Assembly: GCA_965262665.1 (NCBI GenBank)
Contig: CBDHFR010000002.1
Coordinates: 310,001 to 374,000 of the forward strand
Origin: CBDBND01 sp965262665
GTDB lineage: Bacteria; Pseudomonadota; Alphaproteobacteria; Rhodospirillales; Rhodospirillaceae
Direction of reading: 5' to 3'
Length of the DNA: 64,000 nt
Shown here one piece after another: positions 27,830 through 36,192 of the stretch. Below the pieces are notes generated by a model that saw only the letters and a program-made list of their open reading frames with translations, was not told the DNA's origin and ran no database searches. Numbering within the stretch: the stretch's first letter is position 1; each line of letters opens with the position of its first letter. The translations under genes were made by a program, and so were the position numbers.

Positions 27830-28683
27830 GGTTTCATTTCATCGCAAAGGAGAAGGCCAATTTTTCAATCTGCAGGATGTGCAAAGTCCTGAGGGTCAGT
27901 GAAAGCGGCTACTACGCTTGGGTGTCTCGCCCTGCCAGTCAGCGCCAACGCGACGACAGGGTCTATTTGGCCCATATTCGTGCCGAGCATGCCCGTAATT
28001 ATCGGGCCTATGGTCGCCAGCGAATGACTGATGAACTCAGGGATCAAGGCAGCGTCATTGGTGAACGCCGGGTCGGGCGGTTGATGCGGGAGAACGATAT
28101 TCGCATCGTCAGAACTCATAAATTCAAACGCACGACAAACAGTAATCACAACCACAACATAGCTCCCAACCTTCTGGATGGAGATTTTCAGGCCACGGGA
28201 CCAAACCAGAAATGGGCCGGTGATATCAGCTATCTCTGGACGGCAGCGGGCTGGCTGTATCTTGCGGTGATCATCGATTTGTATTCACGCCGTGTCATTG
28301 GCTGGGCCGTCAGCGACAGGCTCAAACGGGATTTGCCGATCAAGGCTCTGAAAAGGGCCATTGCATTGCGACAACCGCCACCAGGGGTCATTCATCATTC
28401 TGATCGTGGCTCGCAGTATTGCTCCAACGATTACCGGAAACTTCTCAAAGACCACGGCTTTCTCTCTTCGATGTCTGGCAAAGGGAATTGCTATGGCAAT
28501 GCGACTGTAGAAACGTTCTTCAAATCATTGAAAGCAGAATTAATATGGAGGGAACACTATGAAACCAGGGAACAGGCACAAAACGCCCTGTTCCATTATA
28601 TCAATGGATTTTATAATCCGCGTCGTCGCCATTCATATCTGGGCAGCATCAGTCCGGTGAAGTGCGAAAGTATGGCGGCTTAG
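27826..28683 (+). CDS. IS3-family transposase OrfB
   Basis: 285 residues with the HTH_21 segment (YRAYGRQRMTDELRDQG) and an rve integrase core. First Asp is in WAGDISYLWTAAGWLYLAV, second in VIHHSDRGSQYCS, and Glu in NCYGNATVETFFKSLKAE. The C-terminus FYNPRRRHSYLGSISPVK is typical of IS3. Intact and probably functional. Confidence 0.94.
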   Translation: MRFHFIAKEKANFSICRMCKVLRVSESGYYAWVSRPASQRQRDDRVYLAHIRAEHARNYRAYGRQRMTDELRDQGSVIGERRVGRLMRENDIRIVRTHKFKRTTNSNHNHNIAPNLLDGDFQATGPNQKWAGDISYLWTAAGWLYLAVIIDLYSRRVIGWAVSDRLKRDLPIKALKRAIALRQPPPGVIHHSDRGSQYCSNDYRKLLKDHGFLSSMSGKGNCYGNATVETFFKSLKAELIWREHYETREQAQNALFHYINGFYNPRRRHSYLGSISPVKCESMAA

Positions 28684-29701
28684 GTGAGAAGGTAACTCTC
28701 CACTTTTGCGGTGCAGGTCCAGCATGGATCCGAGGGGCGCCGTAGCACCTCTTGCTCTGCTCGAAGATCTCCCGGATCTCTGATCCGAGCCGGTCACGCC
28801 AGGCAGCGCGTTCAGCTCTCTTTTGGGCCGCACGCCGCCGGGCGTGGAACCAACTGTGAGCAACCCCTAGGACCCGGCACATGAACCGGATGGCGGGCCC
28901 TGAAGCATGGGCGGCGATGAAAGCGTGCTTCGTTTTCATGTCTTCGCCGCCCATTGAGCAAAAAAAGCCGAGGCTTTGCGCAGAACCTCAACCTCCTCCG
29001 TCAGCCGCTTGTTATCCCGGCGAAGCTGCGCCAGCTCAGCGGCCTCGGCTTTCTGCGCCGCGGTCGCCGCGGTCGAACCCGCGGCCTCAAGCTCGAGCCG
29101 CCAGGTCTTCAACTGCGTTGGCGTGACGCCGGGCTCGGCAGCCACACTGCTATGTGTCGCACCCGGCTCCGATAGCCGGGCAACCGCCTGTTCCTTGTAT
29201 TCTGGGCGAAAACCGCCGCCTCGTCTGCTTTGTCATCCTGTCCCTCCAGGTCGGTATTTAATTTACCGTCTGGTCCGGGATCCGGGAGCAACGTCAAGTT
29301 CCATCCATCTAGCACAGAACCTAGAATTATCACACGTAGCGATGCAGAAAAATCAGGAAGAGTTGTGAGGACGAAGCCGACGAGCCTATCAAAGATTTAG
29401 AACCAAGTAGCGCTGAGGTGTTTTTGCAACTGTACCATGCAATATTTGACCTTAATTCGGATAAGTGGCGTTTTAGATACGCTGAGCAGACGATCCTTGT
29501 TGATATTTCAGAAACTGATATTGCAAAGAACGCCGCTGAACGCGGAATTGTAAACGCTAAGGACACTTACAAGGTCCCTTTAAAGACTGAACAGCGGAAA
29601 ACGCAGAGTGGAAATTTTAGAAACTACTATAGCATTTCGAAGGTTCTTGAATTTACTCCAGCACTTATCCAAAGCGACCTGCTGCGAGATGAATAACCAG
29701 T

Positions 29702-29992
29702 ATGGCACGTGGTAGATACCTATCCCTTGAGGAGGCCCGGAAAGAGGGCAAGATCTATCATTTCGCTGGACAGTTTAAGGATGAGCCGCCGAACCATAGG
29801 TTCTGGCCTGTATTCCGTCATATTATCGAAAACTCGCGAGTAGATGACCGAACATCAGTTCAGGGCAATGACGAAGATTGTAGCGGTACTCAAACTCCTT
29901 CAGGCACTTCTCAAGGTGCTTCCTCGAAACGTGGACGTGCGTCCCACGGATCGAAAGCTTCAACCCCGCCCAAAAACCCTCGATCCCGTTAA
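29702..29992 (+). CDS. Small IS1595-associated passenger protein
   Basis: A frame of up to 96 codons starting MARGRYLSLEEARKEGKIYH and then FAGQFKDEPPNHRFWPVF. The first about 45 residues look like a real small protein (the YLSLEEARK pattern is known next to IS1595-family transposases). The rest overlaps the 3' end of the transposase on the opposite strand and is low in complexity. It starts 5 bases after the first passenger gene ends. Function unknown. Confidence 0.5.
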   Translation: MARGRYLSLEEARKEGKIYHFAGQFKDEPPNHRFWPVFRHIIENSRVDDRTSVQGNDEDCSGTQTPSGTSQGASSKRGRASHGSKASTPPKNPRSR

Positions 29993-30698
29993 CATGACAA
30001 TCGCCATCAACATACTCGCCAGCACCATGATTGACCGTTTCATGCTTAAAACCGGCCTGCTTAAGCCCATTGTAGGATTTCAGTTCATCCGTTTGGACCG
30101 TGCTGCCTTTCTCGACATTCTCTTTGATAATCGGCTGAAGGGTCTTCTTACGGACATTAGGGACCACTTTGGTCATAAGTTCTCCATCCCTCTCCAACAT
30201 TCCAAACACAACGGTCTTGCCCGGTGCACCACGGCCACGCTTGCCACCGGACTTTTTGCCGCCAACGTAGGTTTCGTCCACTTCAACCGTGCCATCCAAG
30301 GGCCATTCCCCGTCAGCATCAGCCATAAGTTTGCGGATTTGGTGGGCCATGCGCCACGCCGTTTTGTAGGTCACGCTCAACTGGCGCTGCAATTCCTTTG
30401 CCGCCACTCCATGACGCGTCGTAGTAAACAGATAGATTGCAAAGAACCACTTCTGCAAAGACGTATGGGAACGGTGAAAGATCGTGCCAGCCATTGGGTG
30501 AATATGGTGGGCGCACCATGCGCACTCGTAATAGGGATGCTTTTTGACGCGGTGAAATTTACCATGTTTGCCACAGCCAGGGCAGTCCAAGGTCTCGCCG
30601 TAATACTCAACCATGAGGTAGCGCAAGCACGCGTCATCGTCCGGGAATTGTCTGAAAAAATCTTGGACGTTCTTAACCGCAATCATCGTTCTCTCCAT
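29823..30698 (-). CDS. IS1595-family transposase
   Basis: 291 residues. The N-terminal zinc ribbon has LDCPGCGKHGKFHRV and YYECAWCAHHIHP (two C-x2-C pairs). It is followed by a TTTRHGVAAKELQRQLSVTY helix-turn-helix region. The ISXO2-like DDE core has TVEVDETYVGGKKSGGKRG (first Asp), VQTDELKSYNGL (second Asp) and GDCHVNGIEGFWAGLK (third acidic/Asn region). Intact, so the transposon may still be mobile. Confidence 0.93.
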   Translation of the reverse strand: MERTMIAVKNVQDFFRQFPDDDACLRYLMVEYYGETLDCPGCGKHGKFHRVKKHPYYECAWCAHHIHPMAGTIFHRSHTSLQKWFFAIYLFTTTRHGVAAKELQRQLSVTYKTAWRMAHQIRKLMADADGEWPLDGTVEVDETYVGGKKSGGKRGRGAPGKTVVFGMLERDGELMTKVVPNVRKKTLQPIIKENVEKGSTVQTDELKSYNGLKQAGFKHETVNHGAGEYVDGDCHVNGIEGFWAGLKLSIRGTHVHVSRKHLEKCLKEFEYRYNLRHCPELMFGHLLASFR

Positions 30699-30818
30699 GT
30701 TTAAGGCGAGAAATTATTATAAAGCCTTACACACGTTAAGGGGATAATCGCGAACGATTAAGGGGTAGCCCTTCATTTGAGACCAAAAAGAACCGGGATC
30801 AGTCATGCGGTCGATCCA

Positions 30819-31412
30819 TTAAGAGGGATCAGTCTCTGGCGCGGGAGCTTTGCCGAAGTCTCCGCCATATGGTCCAAGCGATTCGATCGTCACCTTAAGA
30901 TGTTTGATCAACCACTGTCCTTCTTGACGGACATACTGCTCATCATAGCGGGCGGTCAGAACCATAGCCTGATCGCCTTCATGCATCACCATGGGTTTCC
31001 ACAACAACCATTGGCCCGTCGCTGTATCACCATTGACTTCGATGATCGGGTTGATGACGTAGTGCAGGGCAAGCTTGACGAAGTCAGGGGTGCTGGAGAA
31101 GAAATCCTTGATCCCTTGCCGGGTCGCTGCGCCTCCGTACTCAGCCCCATCCCAGACCGCATCTTCTGTGAAAAGGACACCCAATTTTTCTATGTTGTAG
31201 CCGTCGTCACAAGCCGCCGCATATTTTCGCTTTAAGATCTTTATATCTTCAATGTCGATGAGCCGCTGCACCTGCTGTTCGAAACTCAACGTATGTCCAG
31301 AAGAGGACTCTGCGGCCAGCCCTGTGCTTATCAAGGCATGAAAGCCCACACCAGCCAAAGCGATGATGATTGTCAGCCGATATTTAGACGCGCTGATTTT
31401 TTGAGTCTGCAC
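30819..31412 (-). CDS. Exported SnoaL-like protein
   Basis: 197 residues with an N-terminal signal peptide (LTIIIALAGVGFHALIST then GLAAES). The NTF2-fold SnoaL-like domain follows: IEDIKILKRKYAAACDDGYN, LFTEDAVWDGAEYGG and TARYDEQYVRQEGQWLIKHL. These are typical of SnoaL_4-type proteins that bind or act on small hydrophobic compounds. Export is unusual for the family and fits several other exported proteins upstream in this cluster. It lies about 42 bases upstream of the interrupted MFS gene. Confidence 0.8.
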   Translation of the reverse strand: MQTQKISASKYRLTIIIALAGVGFHALISTGLAAESSSGHTLSFEQQVQRLIDIEDIKILKRKYAAACDDGYNIEKLGVLFTEDAVWDGAEYGGAATRQGIKDFFSSTPDFVKLALHYVINPIIEVNGDTATGQWLLWKPMVMHEGDQAMVLTARYDEQYVRQEGQWLIKHLKVTIESLGPYGGDFGKAPAPETDPS

Positions 31413-31434
31413 GAGCGGCCCCCAGGTTTAATTG

Positions 31435-32430
31435 TTAGAGATGATGAAGGTCGGAAATAGACTTGCCGATGTCGTAGCCTAACCGTTTGTCGTCGCGCTG
31501 AAAAATCTCCAGGACTTCACCGTTTAGACCATGGAATGTTCGCAAGTGAATAACACCCCACGGGGCATTGTCAGCGATGCTTTGTTCGCAATTGCTATGC
31601 CGCCCAAGCTGGTGACCAGGTCCGAAGTCTCTTCCAGGTCGTCGGTTTCAAAACTCAGCGCCAAAATGCCTATGTTGGGGGGGTACGGCAACACTTCGTT
31701 TGTCGGCACCTGGGTGGCCCTCGTGAGCTGTGATCTCGACGCGCCCCAACGGACTTAAGTCGGGTTTCTGCAAATTGACGTTGCGCAATTCTGATCCTTT
31801 GGGCAGACCGGTGAGCCATTCAACATCTTGTAAAACCTGATCATAAAGAACAGAAAATCCCAGTCCTTGATAAAATGCTTTGACGCTGTCTGCATCGTTG
31901 CAATGCATGACCACCGTATGAATGCCACTGGTTGGCGTGTTGAGTGGTTCAAAGTGATCGGCATATTTACTACCGCTGAGCTCGAAGACATCGATCACCA
32001 GACCGTCCGGACCAATCCATTGGGTTTCGTCAGCCGATACTCCATCGAAAACGGGCCACTGTTGGCGTTCGGTCCGTTCCCGTGCTCCAACCGCGGCAAG
32101 CGCATCAAGTGTCTCGTCGAGCGAACTCACTTGAAAATTCAAGGCAAAGGGTCCGGTATTGTGAAAGTGATCATGTTCGCCCCAAATGGGTTGCCCAGGA
32201 CGACTAAAACTCATTAGACGAATCACGGGACTGTCGAGACCAGGTGGTCCAACGACAGTAAAGCGGCCGCTGAGGCCGCGGGGCAATTGCCAGGCTGTTG
32301 CTAAGGCCACGTCCTGATCGGTAAACGCACCTTCACCTTTTCGCTCAAATTTCAAACCTGAAAAGAAAAATGTTGCCGCGCGATCCAAGTTGCTGACAGC
32401 CAGAGTGACAGAGCGAAGTTCAGAAATCAT
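31435..32430 (-). pseudogene. VOC (glyoxalase/dioxygenase-like) protein, two frameshifts
   Basis: Two VOC modules: LRSVTLAVSNLDRAATFFFS at the N-terminus and SGIHTVVMHCNDADSVKAFY in the middle. The frame fails near 31715 after ITAHEGHPG. The next frame continues VPTNEVLPYPPNIGILALSF and ASLTMPRGV, then fails near 31550. The third frame supplies IHLRTFHGLNGEVLEIFQ and ends SISDLHHL at 31435. All three pieces together give a normal-length two-module protein related to extradiol dioxygenases and isomerases. Substrate unknown. Confidence 0.75.
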
Positions 32431-32477
32431 GGGAAAAAGCAGACTCCTAAAGTCTTCATAATCCCTAAGAGAAACGA

Positions 32478-33758
32478 TTACGCCGTCTCTGCTACCTCGG
32501 CAGGAAGTGGCGCAATAGAAAAGTCCGGCGCCTTGCCAAGCGTGGCGATGGCAAACACGCCGACACCAAGGGCGAGAACGGCAAAATTAAGAGCAAGATC
32601 ATAGTTGCCGTTGACATCAAAGACGTAGCCAAAGATGGGTGGGACGATGCCAACTCCGGCGTAAAAGAAGACGAATACCGAGCCGTACAATTTTCCGTAG
32701 GCCTTGAGGCCGAAATAGCGCGCAGTGAGATAGGGCACCAAATCGACTTCAGACCCAGCAGCAAGGCCGATGAACACGGCCGCTGCAACAGTGAAGGCAA
32801 GAGCCGGTGCCTCGCCGCTGAGCAAAATGCAGCCGATCACCGGCATGGCGAGAAAGAAAGCCGCCACGTAGGGCGGATGGAAACGGTCAACGAGAAAGCC
32901 GGTGGTGACACGACCGAGGATCACTGCAATGCCCATCAGCCCGGCGATGCGCACCGCAAGCGAGCGGGTCATACCGGAGTCCGTAAGTAACGGCACCAGA
33001 TGCACCATCAAGGAAGAAATCATGCCACCGATGAGGGTGAAGGCAAAGGCGAACTGCCAGAAGCGCAAAGACCTCAACGCTTCAGGCACTGTGAAACCCG
33101 CCTGCAAGGCCGGCGATGGCGGTGCGGTGGCTTGTGTCTCGGCTTGAATCTTGGCGGTTTTCTTATTCGCCCGCCCGTTTTCGAAAAAGAGAAAGTATGC
33201 GGGGATGATGGCAACCAGCGCGGCCACACCCATGGCTACGTACCCGGCCTGCCAGCCGTAGCTGTCAATCAAACCGCCGACGAACACCGGCACCATGAAA
33301 CCGGCGACGCCGGTCCCGGTGAGGGTAAGGCCGAGAGCAAGGCCCCGCTTCTTCTCAAACCAGGTGGCGACACCCCGGGTCCACACCAATGGCGTGGTGC
33401 AGCAGCCAGCCAGGGACAATGCAAAGATTGAGGCGTAGAAGACGGCAATGCTGCCGTTTTGTTGGGTCATGCCGAACATGGCCAACGCCAAACCGACCAA
33501 GGAAACCATGGCGATTTTGCGCACACCGAACCGATCAGCAATGTAACCGACAAATGGCGCGGTCACGACGAAACCCAAGGTGAGGAAGGTTTTGGCGCCA
33601 GACACCTCGGCCCGGCTCCAGCCGAATGCATCGGTCAGCGGATTGATGAGGATGCTCAGGCTGTAAACCATGGCGCCGGTCACGCCTGCTCCCACGCCAA
33701 CAGCGGCGGCGACAACCACCGGCCAATGGGCGCGAAATTCGTTGTAGTCCTGACTCAT
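32478..33758 (-). CDS. MFS transporter (monocarboxylate / oxalate:formate antiporter-like)
   Basis: 426 residues with 12 predicted membrane helices. The loop 2-3 motif GYIADRFGVRKIAMVSLVG and the N-terminal SILINPLTDAFGWSRAEVSG resemble the MCT/OFA branch of the MFS. A central polar loop (ANKKTAKIQAETQATAPPS) separates the two six-helix halves. Intact. It lies 47 bases upstream of the VOC gene and 39 bases after the cupin gene, so a shared transcript is likely. Likely substrate: an organic acid made or used by the cluster (inference). Confidence 0.87.
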   Translation of the reverse strand: MSQDYNEFRAHWPVVVAAAVGVGAGVTGAMVYSLSILINPLTDAFGWSRAEVSGAKTFLTLGFVVTAPFVGYIADRFGVRKIAMVSLVGLALAMFGMTQQNGSIAVFYASIFALSLAGCCTTPLVWTRGVATWFEKKRGLALGLTLTGTGVAGFMVPVFVGGLIDSYGWQAGYVAMGVAALVAIIPAYFLFFENGRANKKTAKIQAETQATAPPSPALQAGFTVPEALRSLRFWQFAFAFTLIGGMISSLMVHLVPLLTDSGMTRSLAVRIAGLMGIAVILGRVTTGFLVDRFHPPYVAAFFLAMPVIGCILLSGEAPALAFTVAAAVFIGLAAGSEVDLVPYLTARYFGLKAYGKLYGSVFVFFYAGVGIVPPIFGYVFDVNGNYDLALNFAVLALGVGVFAIATLGKAPDFSIAPLPAEVAETA

Positions 33759-33797
33759 CCCATTACATCCTTACTCGTTAGGCACCAACATGTATTC

Positions 33798-34736
33798 TTA
33801 ATAGTCACTCGGCGCATCGGGTGCCAGCGGAACCACGGGCGCAGTACCGATGGCAATGAAGGATGAGTCCTCTAGCCGAATCCAATTGTGATAGTGCCCA
33901 GCGCTTTCTCGGATGGCGTCGCCGGGCCCCGCGATGACGTCTACATCATCTTGGAAAAAGCGCATTTTACCTGACCTGATGTAAAGCAGCGCGTCACGAT
34001 CCCCACGGGTCTTGTTGGTGGGGCCGCCCTTGTAGTTCTTGGTCACCCCAACGGTGTTGCCATCAAGTTCATAGCTGTTCATATCGAGACGAATGGCATT
34101 GGCTGGGGCGTTTTTAAGGTCTTCCGCCGTGGTTGCGATAATGCGATTGCCGTCCGGCCCGTCCCAATACCCGAGTTGCATAAAAGAGGAGTCCGCTGCC
34201 CGCACAACCATGGCTTTTGCCCGTTCGTTGATGTTGGTGCCGGTGACGTGCCACAGGATCACTGTGGCGTCTCCGTCACCACGCAGCGTGCCGCTGGGAT
34301 AGCTGACCACGTCGCTCTCACCGATCCGGACTGCCTCGCCGGCCACGTCCACCGTGCCTTCGCCCTTTAACATATAGAGAGTGGTTTCGACGGTAATGGC
34401 ATGCAACATGCCGCCCTGGTCTTTTCTAAACTCGAGCACGCGGATGGTACCACTCGGAAACACATAGGCCTTTTCCGTATAGCGGGACGCTTCCGGAGGC
34501 GCCGCGTCTACTGCCTCCTGCCCCCAGACAATGCGGATGCGCGAGCCCAAGTCGTTGATCACTTCCCACTCGGCCAGAACCATAGGCTCTACTGAATCAC
34601 CCGCAATGAAGGTCTCAGCCATGGGATTGAGGGGTGCGGCGGTGCGCAGCCCGTGTGGCGGCAGATCCTGCGCCCAAGCGGCCGACGCTGAGACCGTCAA
34701 TTGTAGGACTGTTAGAATTGATACGAGATATCGCAT
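33798..34736 (-). CDS. Exported cupin-domain protein, copy A
   Basis: About 312 residues with signal peptide (MRYLVSILTVLQLTVSASAA then WAQ). The mature protein has PMVLAEWEVINDLGSRIRIV, then a cupin segment MLHAITVETTLYMLKGEGTV and SYPSGTLRGDGDATVILWHV. A second region near the C-terminus, IRSGKMRFFQDDVDVIAGPG, is followed by GHYHNWIRLEDSSFIAIG. It is clearly a tandem duplicate of the next gene (34797-35720). Periplasmic; function unknown, possibly binding or isomerising a ligand. The start at 34736 puts the signal peptide at the N-terminus. Confidence 0.78.
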   Translation of the reverse strand: MRYLVSILTVLQLTVSASAAWAQDLPPHGLRTAAPLNPMAETFIAGDSVEPMVLAEWEVINDLGSRIRIVWGQEAVDAAPPEASRYTEKAYVFPSGTIRVLEFRKDQGGMLHAITVETTLYMLKGEGTVDVAGEAVRIGESDVVSYPSGTLRGDGDATVILWHVTGTNINERAKAMVVRAADSSFMQLGYWDGPDGNRIIATTAEDLKNAPANAIRLDMNSYELDGNTVGVTKNYKGGPTNKTRGDRDALLYIRSGKMRFFQDDVDVIAGPGDAIRESAGHYHNWIRLEDSSFIAIGTAPVVPLAPDAPSDY

Positions 34737-34796
34737 GTCTATGTCCTTAGTTGAACGGATAGTCGACGACTGCACTGGTGAAGTTGAAGGTACGCG

Positions 34797-35720
34797 TTAA
34801 TTGGCTTCAGCCACATACGGCACCACCGGCATACTGCTGGTGGCGACGAAGGACGATTCTTCGAGGCGGATCCAGTTGTGATAGTGACCGGCGATTTCGC
34901 GGATGGCGTCGCCAGGTCCGGCAATAAAGTCCAGGTCATCCTGAAAAAAATGAAGCTTGCTCAAGGTAACATAAATAAGTGCATCCAAGGAGCCGGTCGC
35001 CTTGCTGGTGGGCCCGCCTTTATAATTTTTAGTAACTCGGACGGAGTTACCGTCGAAGGTATAGCGCCAAAGGTCCAGGCGAATGGCATCGTCGGGCGCT
35101 TCCTTCAATGCTTCCGGCGCTCTGGCACGCACCACCTTACCGTCGGGTCCGAGCCATTGGGCGGAATGGGAGACAGGGACGTCGGCGCTGCGCACAACCA
35201 TGGCTTTGGCCGCTTCATTGATTTTACTGCCGGTCACGGTCCAGGCAATCACTGTGGCGTCACCGTCACCGCGTAACGTTCCCGATGGGTAGCTGGCCAG
35301 GTCGCCCTCATTCAACACAACCGTTTTTCCCGCCACCTCGACAGTACCGGTGCCTTTGAGCATGTAGATCGCCGTTTCCACCGTAATGGCGTGCATCATG
35401 CCACCCTTGTCTTCTTTGAACTCTAGAACACGTATGGTGCCGGTGGGAAACACGTAAGATTTCTGCATGTAGCGGGATGCCTCGGGTGGTGGCGCATCCA
35501 CCGCCTCCTGGCCCCAGACAATGCGGATACGGGAACCCAGGTCGTTGATCACTTCCCATTCAGCCAGAACCATGGGCTCAACCGACTCTCCGGGAATGAA
35601 CATCTCCGCCAATGGACTCACCGGTGCGGCGGTGCGCACGGCATGCTGCGGCAGGTCTTGAGCAAACGCTGCTCCACTCGTCAGCATAAAGGCTGCGAGC
35701 ATTGTTGCTAAACGTCCCAT
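34797..35720 (-). CDS. Exported cupin-domain protein, copy B
   Basis: 307 residues with signal peptide (MGRLATMLAAFMLTSGAAFA). It shares most residues with copy A: PMVLAEWEVINDLGSRIRIV is identical, and MMHAITVETAIYMLKGTGTV and GHYHNWIRLEESSFVATS are close. The two genes are adjacent on the same strand, so they arose by tandem duplication. The conserved GHYHNWIR segment is the best candidate for metal or ligand binding. Confidence 0.78.
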   Translation of the reverse strand: MGRLATMLAAFMLTSGAAFAQDLPQHAVRTAAPVSPLAEMFIPGESVEPMVLAEWEVINDLGSRIRIVWGQEAVDAPPPEASRYMQKSYVFPTGTIRVLEFKEDKGGMMHAITVETAIYMLKGTGTVEVAGKTVVLNEGDLASYPSGTLRGDGDATVIAWTVTGSKINEAAKAMVVRSADVPVSHSAQWLGPDGKVVRARAPEALKEAPDDAIRLDLWRYTFDGNSVRVTKNYKGGPTSKATGSLDALIYVTLSKLHFFQDDLDFIAGPGDAIREIAGHYHNWIRLEESSFVATSSMPVVPYVAEAN

Positions 35721-35731
35721 GATTTCTGTCC

Positions 35732-36151
35732 TTACTTGAACTGATAGTTATCGACGGGCGTGCTCGTGAGGTTAAGACTCAACGTCGTCGTCGGTACGGT
35801 GCTGCGCATGGTGGAGTGATGCTGACAGAGACCATGGACGAGATTGCCGTGCCCTGGCGAACGGCGGCGCATTTCACCGCTCTGTACCGTCGTTTCCAAA
35901 TGCCCTGACATCACCCAGACGATGGCCATGCGGTTGGTGATGTGCATTTCATTCAAATTGTACGGCTTGGGTGTGTTCTGGCTGAACCCAAGGCCCCAAG
36001 TCTCGCCAACCTGCCGTGCACTCATGGCACTGAGCGGACTGGTTTGGATCAGCGGCACTTCGTAGTAAGACCACGAGGAACGGCTGTTGGCATCGAGCTT
36101 GTAGCCGGTCATGCGATAGGCGGTGTCAGGTTTAATTTCGGTGATGGCCAT
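35732..36151 (-). CDS. Small cupin-like protein, unknown
   Basis: 139 residues: MAITEIKPDTAYRMTGYKLD, a central MHITNRMAIVWVMSGHLETTV resembling a cupin strand pair, and a C-terminus HHSTMRSTVPTTTLSLNLTS. No signal peptide. It starts 41 bases after the CHRD gene ends and lies 11 bases upstream of copy B. I cannot name the family with confidence. Confidence 0.55.
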   Translation of the reverse strand: MAITEIKPDTAYRMTGYKLDANSRSSWSYYEVPLIQTSPLSAMSARQVGETWGLGFSQNTPKPYNLNEMHITNRMAIVWVMSGHLETTVQSGEMRRRSPGHGNLVHGLCQHHSTMRSTVPTTTLSLNLTSTPVDNYQFK

Positions 36152-36192
36152 GGATCAATGTCCTTTCTGGCTATGAAATTTGATTAAACTGC

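Larger units (their letters stand above)
27490..28721 (+). mobile_element. IS3-family element, complete (1232 bp)
   Basis: Imperfect inverted ends TGGACTGGTACCGGTAAAAT and (inverted) TGGACCTGCACCGCAAAAGT, flanked by a 3-bp duplication GCA at 27487-27489 and 28722-28724. Two intact overlapping genes, orfA and orfB. It lies in orfB of the older IS3 element, so it is the youngest or one of the youngest insertions in this nest. Confidence 0.92.
26028..29279 (-). mobile_element. IS3-family element, defective, carrying an IS30 and a second IS3
   Basis: Minus-strand order: orfA near 29254-28936 (TKQTRRRFSP, then after a frameshift PEYKEQAVARLSEPGATHSS and QLRRDNKRLTEEVEVLRKAS). orfB then starts near 28939 (MKTKHAFIAAHASGPAIRFM) and reaches CYGAPRIHA, where the second IS3 sits. 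It resumes at 27489 (ELKARGFRISKRTVAKLMR) and reaches HCDRGSQ, where the IS30 sits. It resumes at 26328 (YACGDDRKLLRLHGIKAAMS), with another frameshift before TRREARAALFEYIEIF, and ends TIDQAA at 26045. ATCCGG occurs on both sides (26022-26027, 29280-29285); using it as the boundary restores the passenger gene. The exact ends are tentative. Confidence 0.8.
25420..29696 (+). pseudogene. IS1595 passenger gene, split by an IS3 element and frameshifted
   Basis: The N-terminal part (25420-26027) begins MAEGAEGDMTISFQITYDGE and contains LAPALLGFGNLIREANTTLN and a possible membrane segment (ASAIGAGGFGIWGYLKW). It continues to RLELTLLPKSG at the IS3 insertion. The C-terminal part resumes at 29280 with SNVKFHPSSTEP. 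A one-base loss near 29366 shifts the frame between GRVV and EDEADEP. The frame then runs through SAEVFLQLYHAIFDLNSDKW to the stop at 29694-29696. Reconstructed length is about 340 residues. I recognise it as a type found with IS1595-family transposons but know no function. Lower GC than its neighbours. Confidence 0.65.
25351..30752. mobile_element. IS1595-family transposon, 5402 bp, with passenger genes and nested insertions
   Basis: Perfect 25-base inverted ends, starting CGCGATTATCCCC and continuing TTAACGTGTGTA. They are flanked by the 8-bp target duplication AACGATTA at 25343-25350 and 30753-30760; an 8-bp duplication is usual for IS1595. Inside are a transposase on the minus strand, a broken passenger gene, and a small second passenger frame. 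About 3.25 kb of the length is an IS3 element with two further insertions. Without these the transposon would be about 2.15 kb. Confidence 0.92.
24128..30776 (-). pseudogene. MFS transporter gene interrupted after codon 8 by an IS1595-type transposon
   Basis: The body (24128-25350) encodes most of a 12-helix MFS transporter: SMDQSLFGYAIPGIQEEFNA, TDRYGRRTMFLFCL, VEVFPTRVRATAVGF. The AAHS-like arrangement suggests uptake of an organic acid or aromatic. The first eight codons (MKGYPLIV) lie beyond the transposon at 30753-30776. Joining the sides with one copy of the 8-bp target AACGATTA gives MKGYPLIVFITCMVGW in frame. The transposon separates the gene from its upstream signals. Translation from an internal Met (25330) could in principle yield a nearly full protein if the transposon supplied a promoter. 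Confidence 0.85.
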
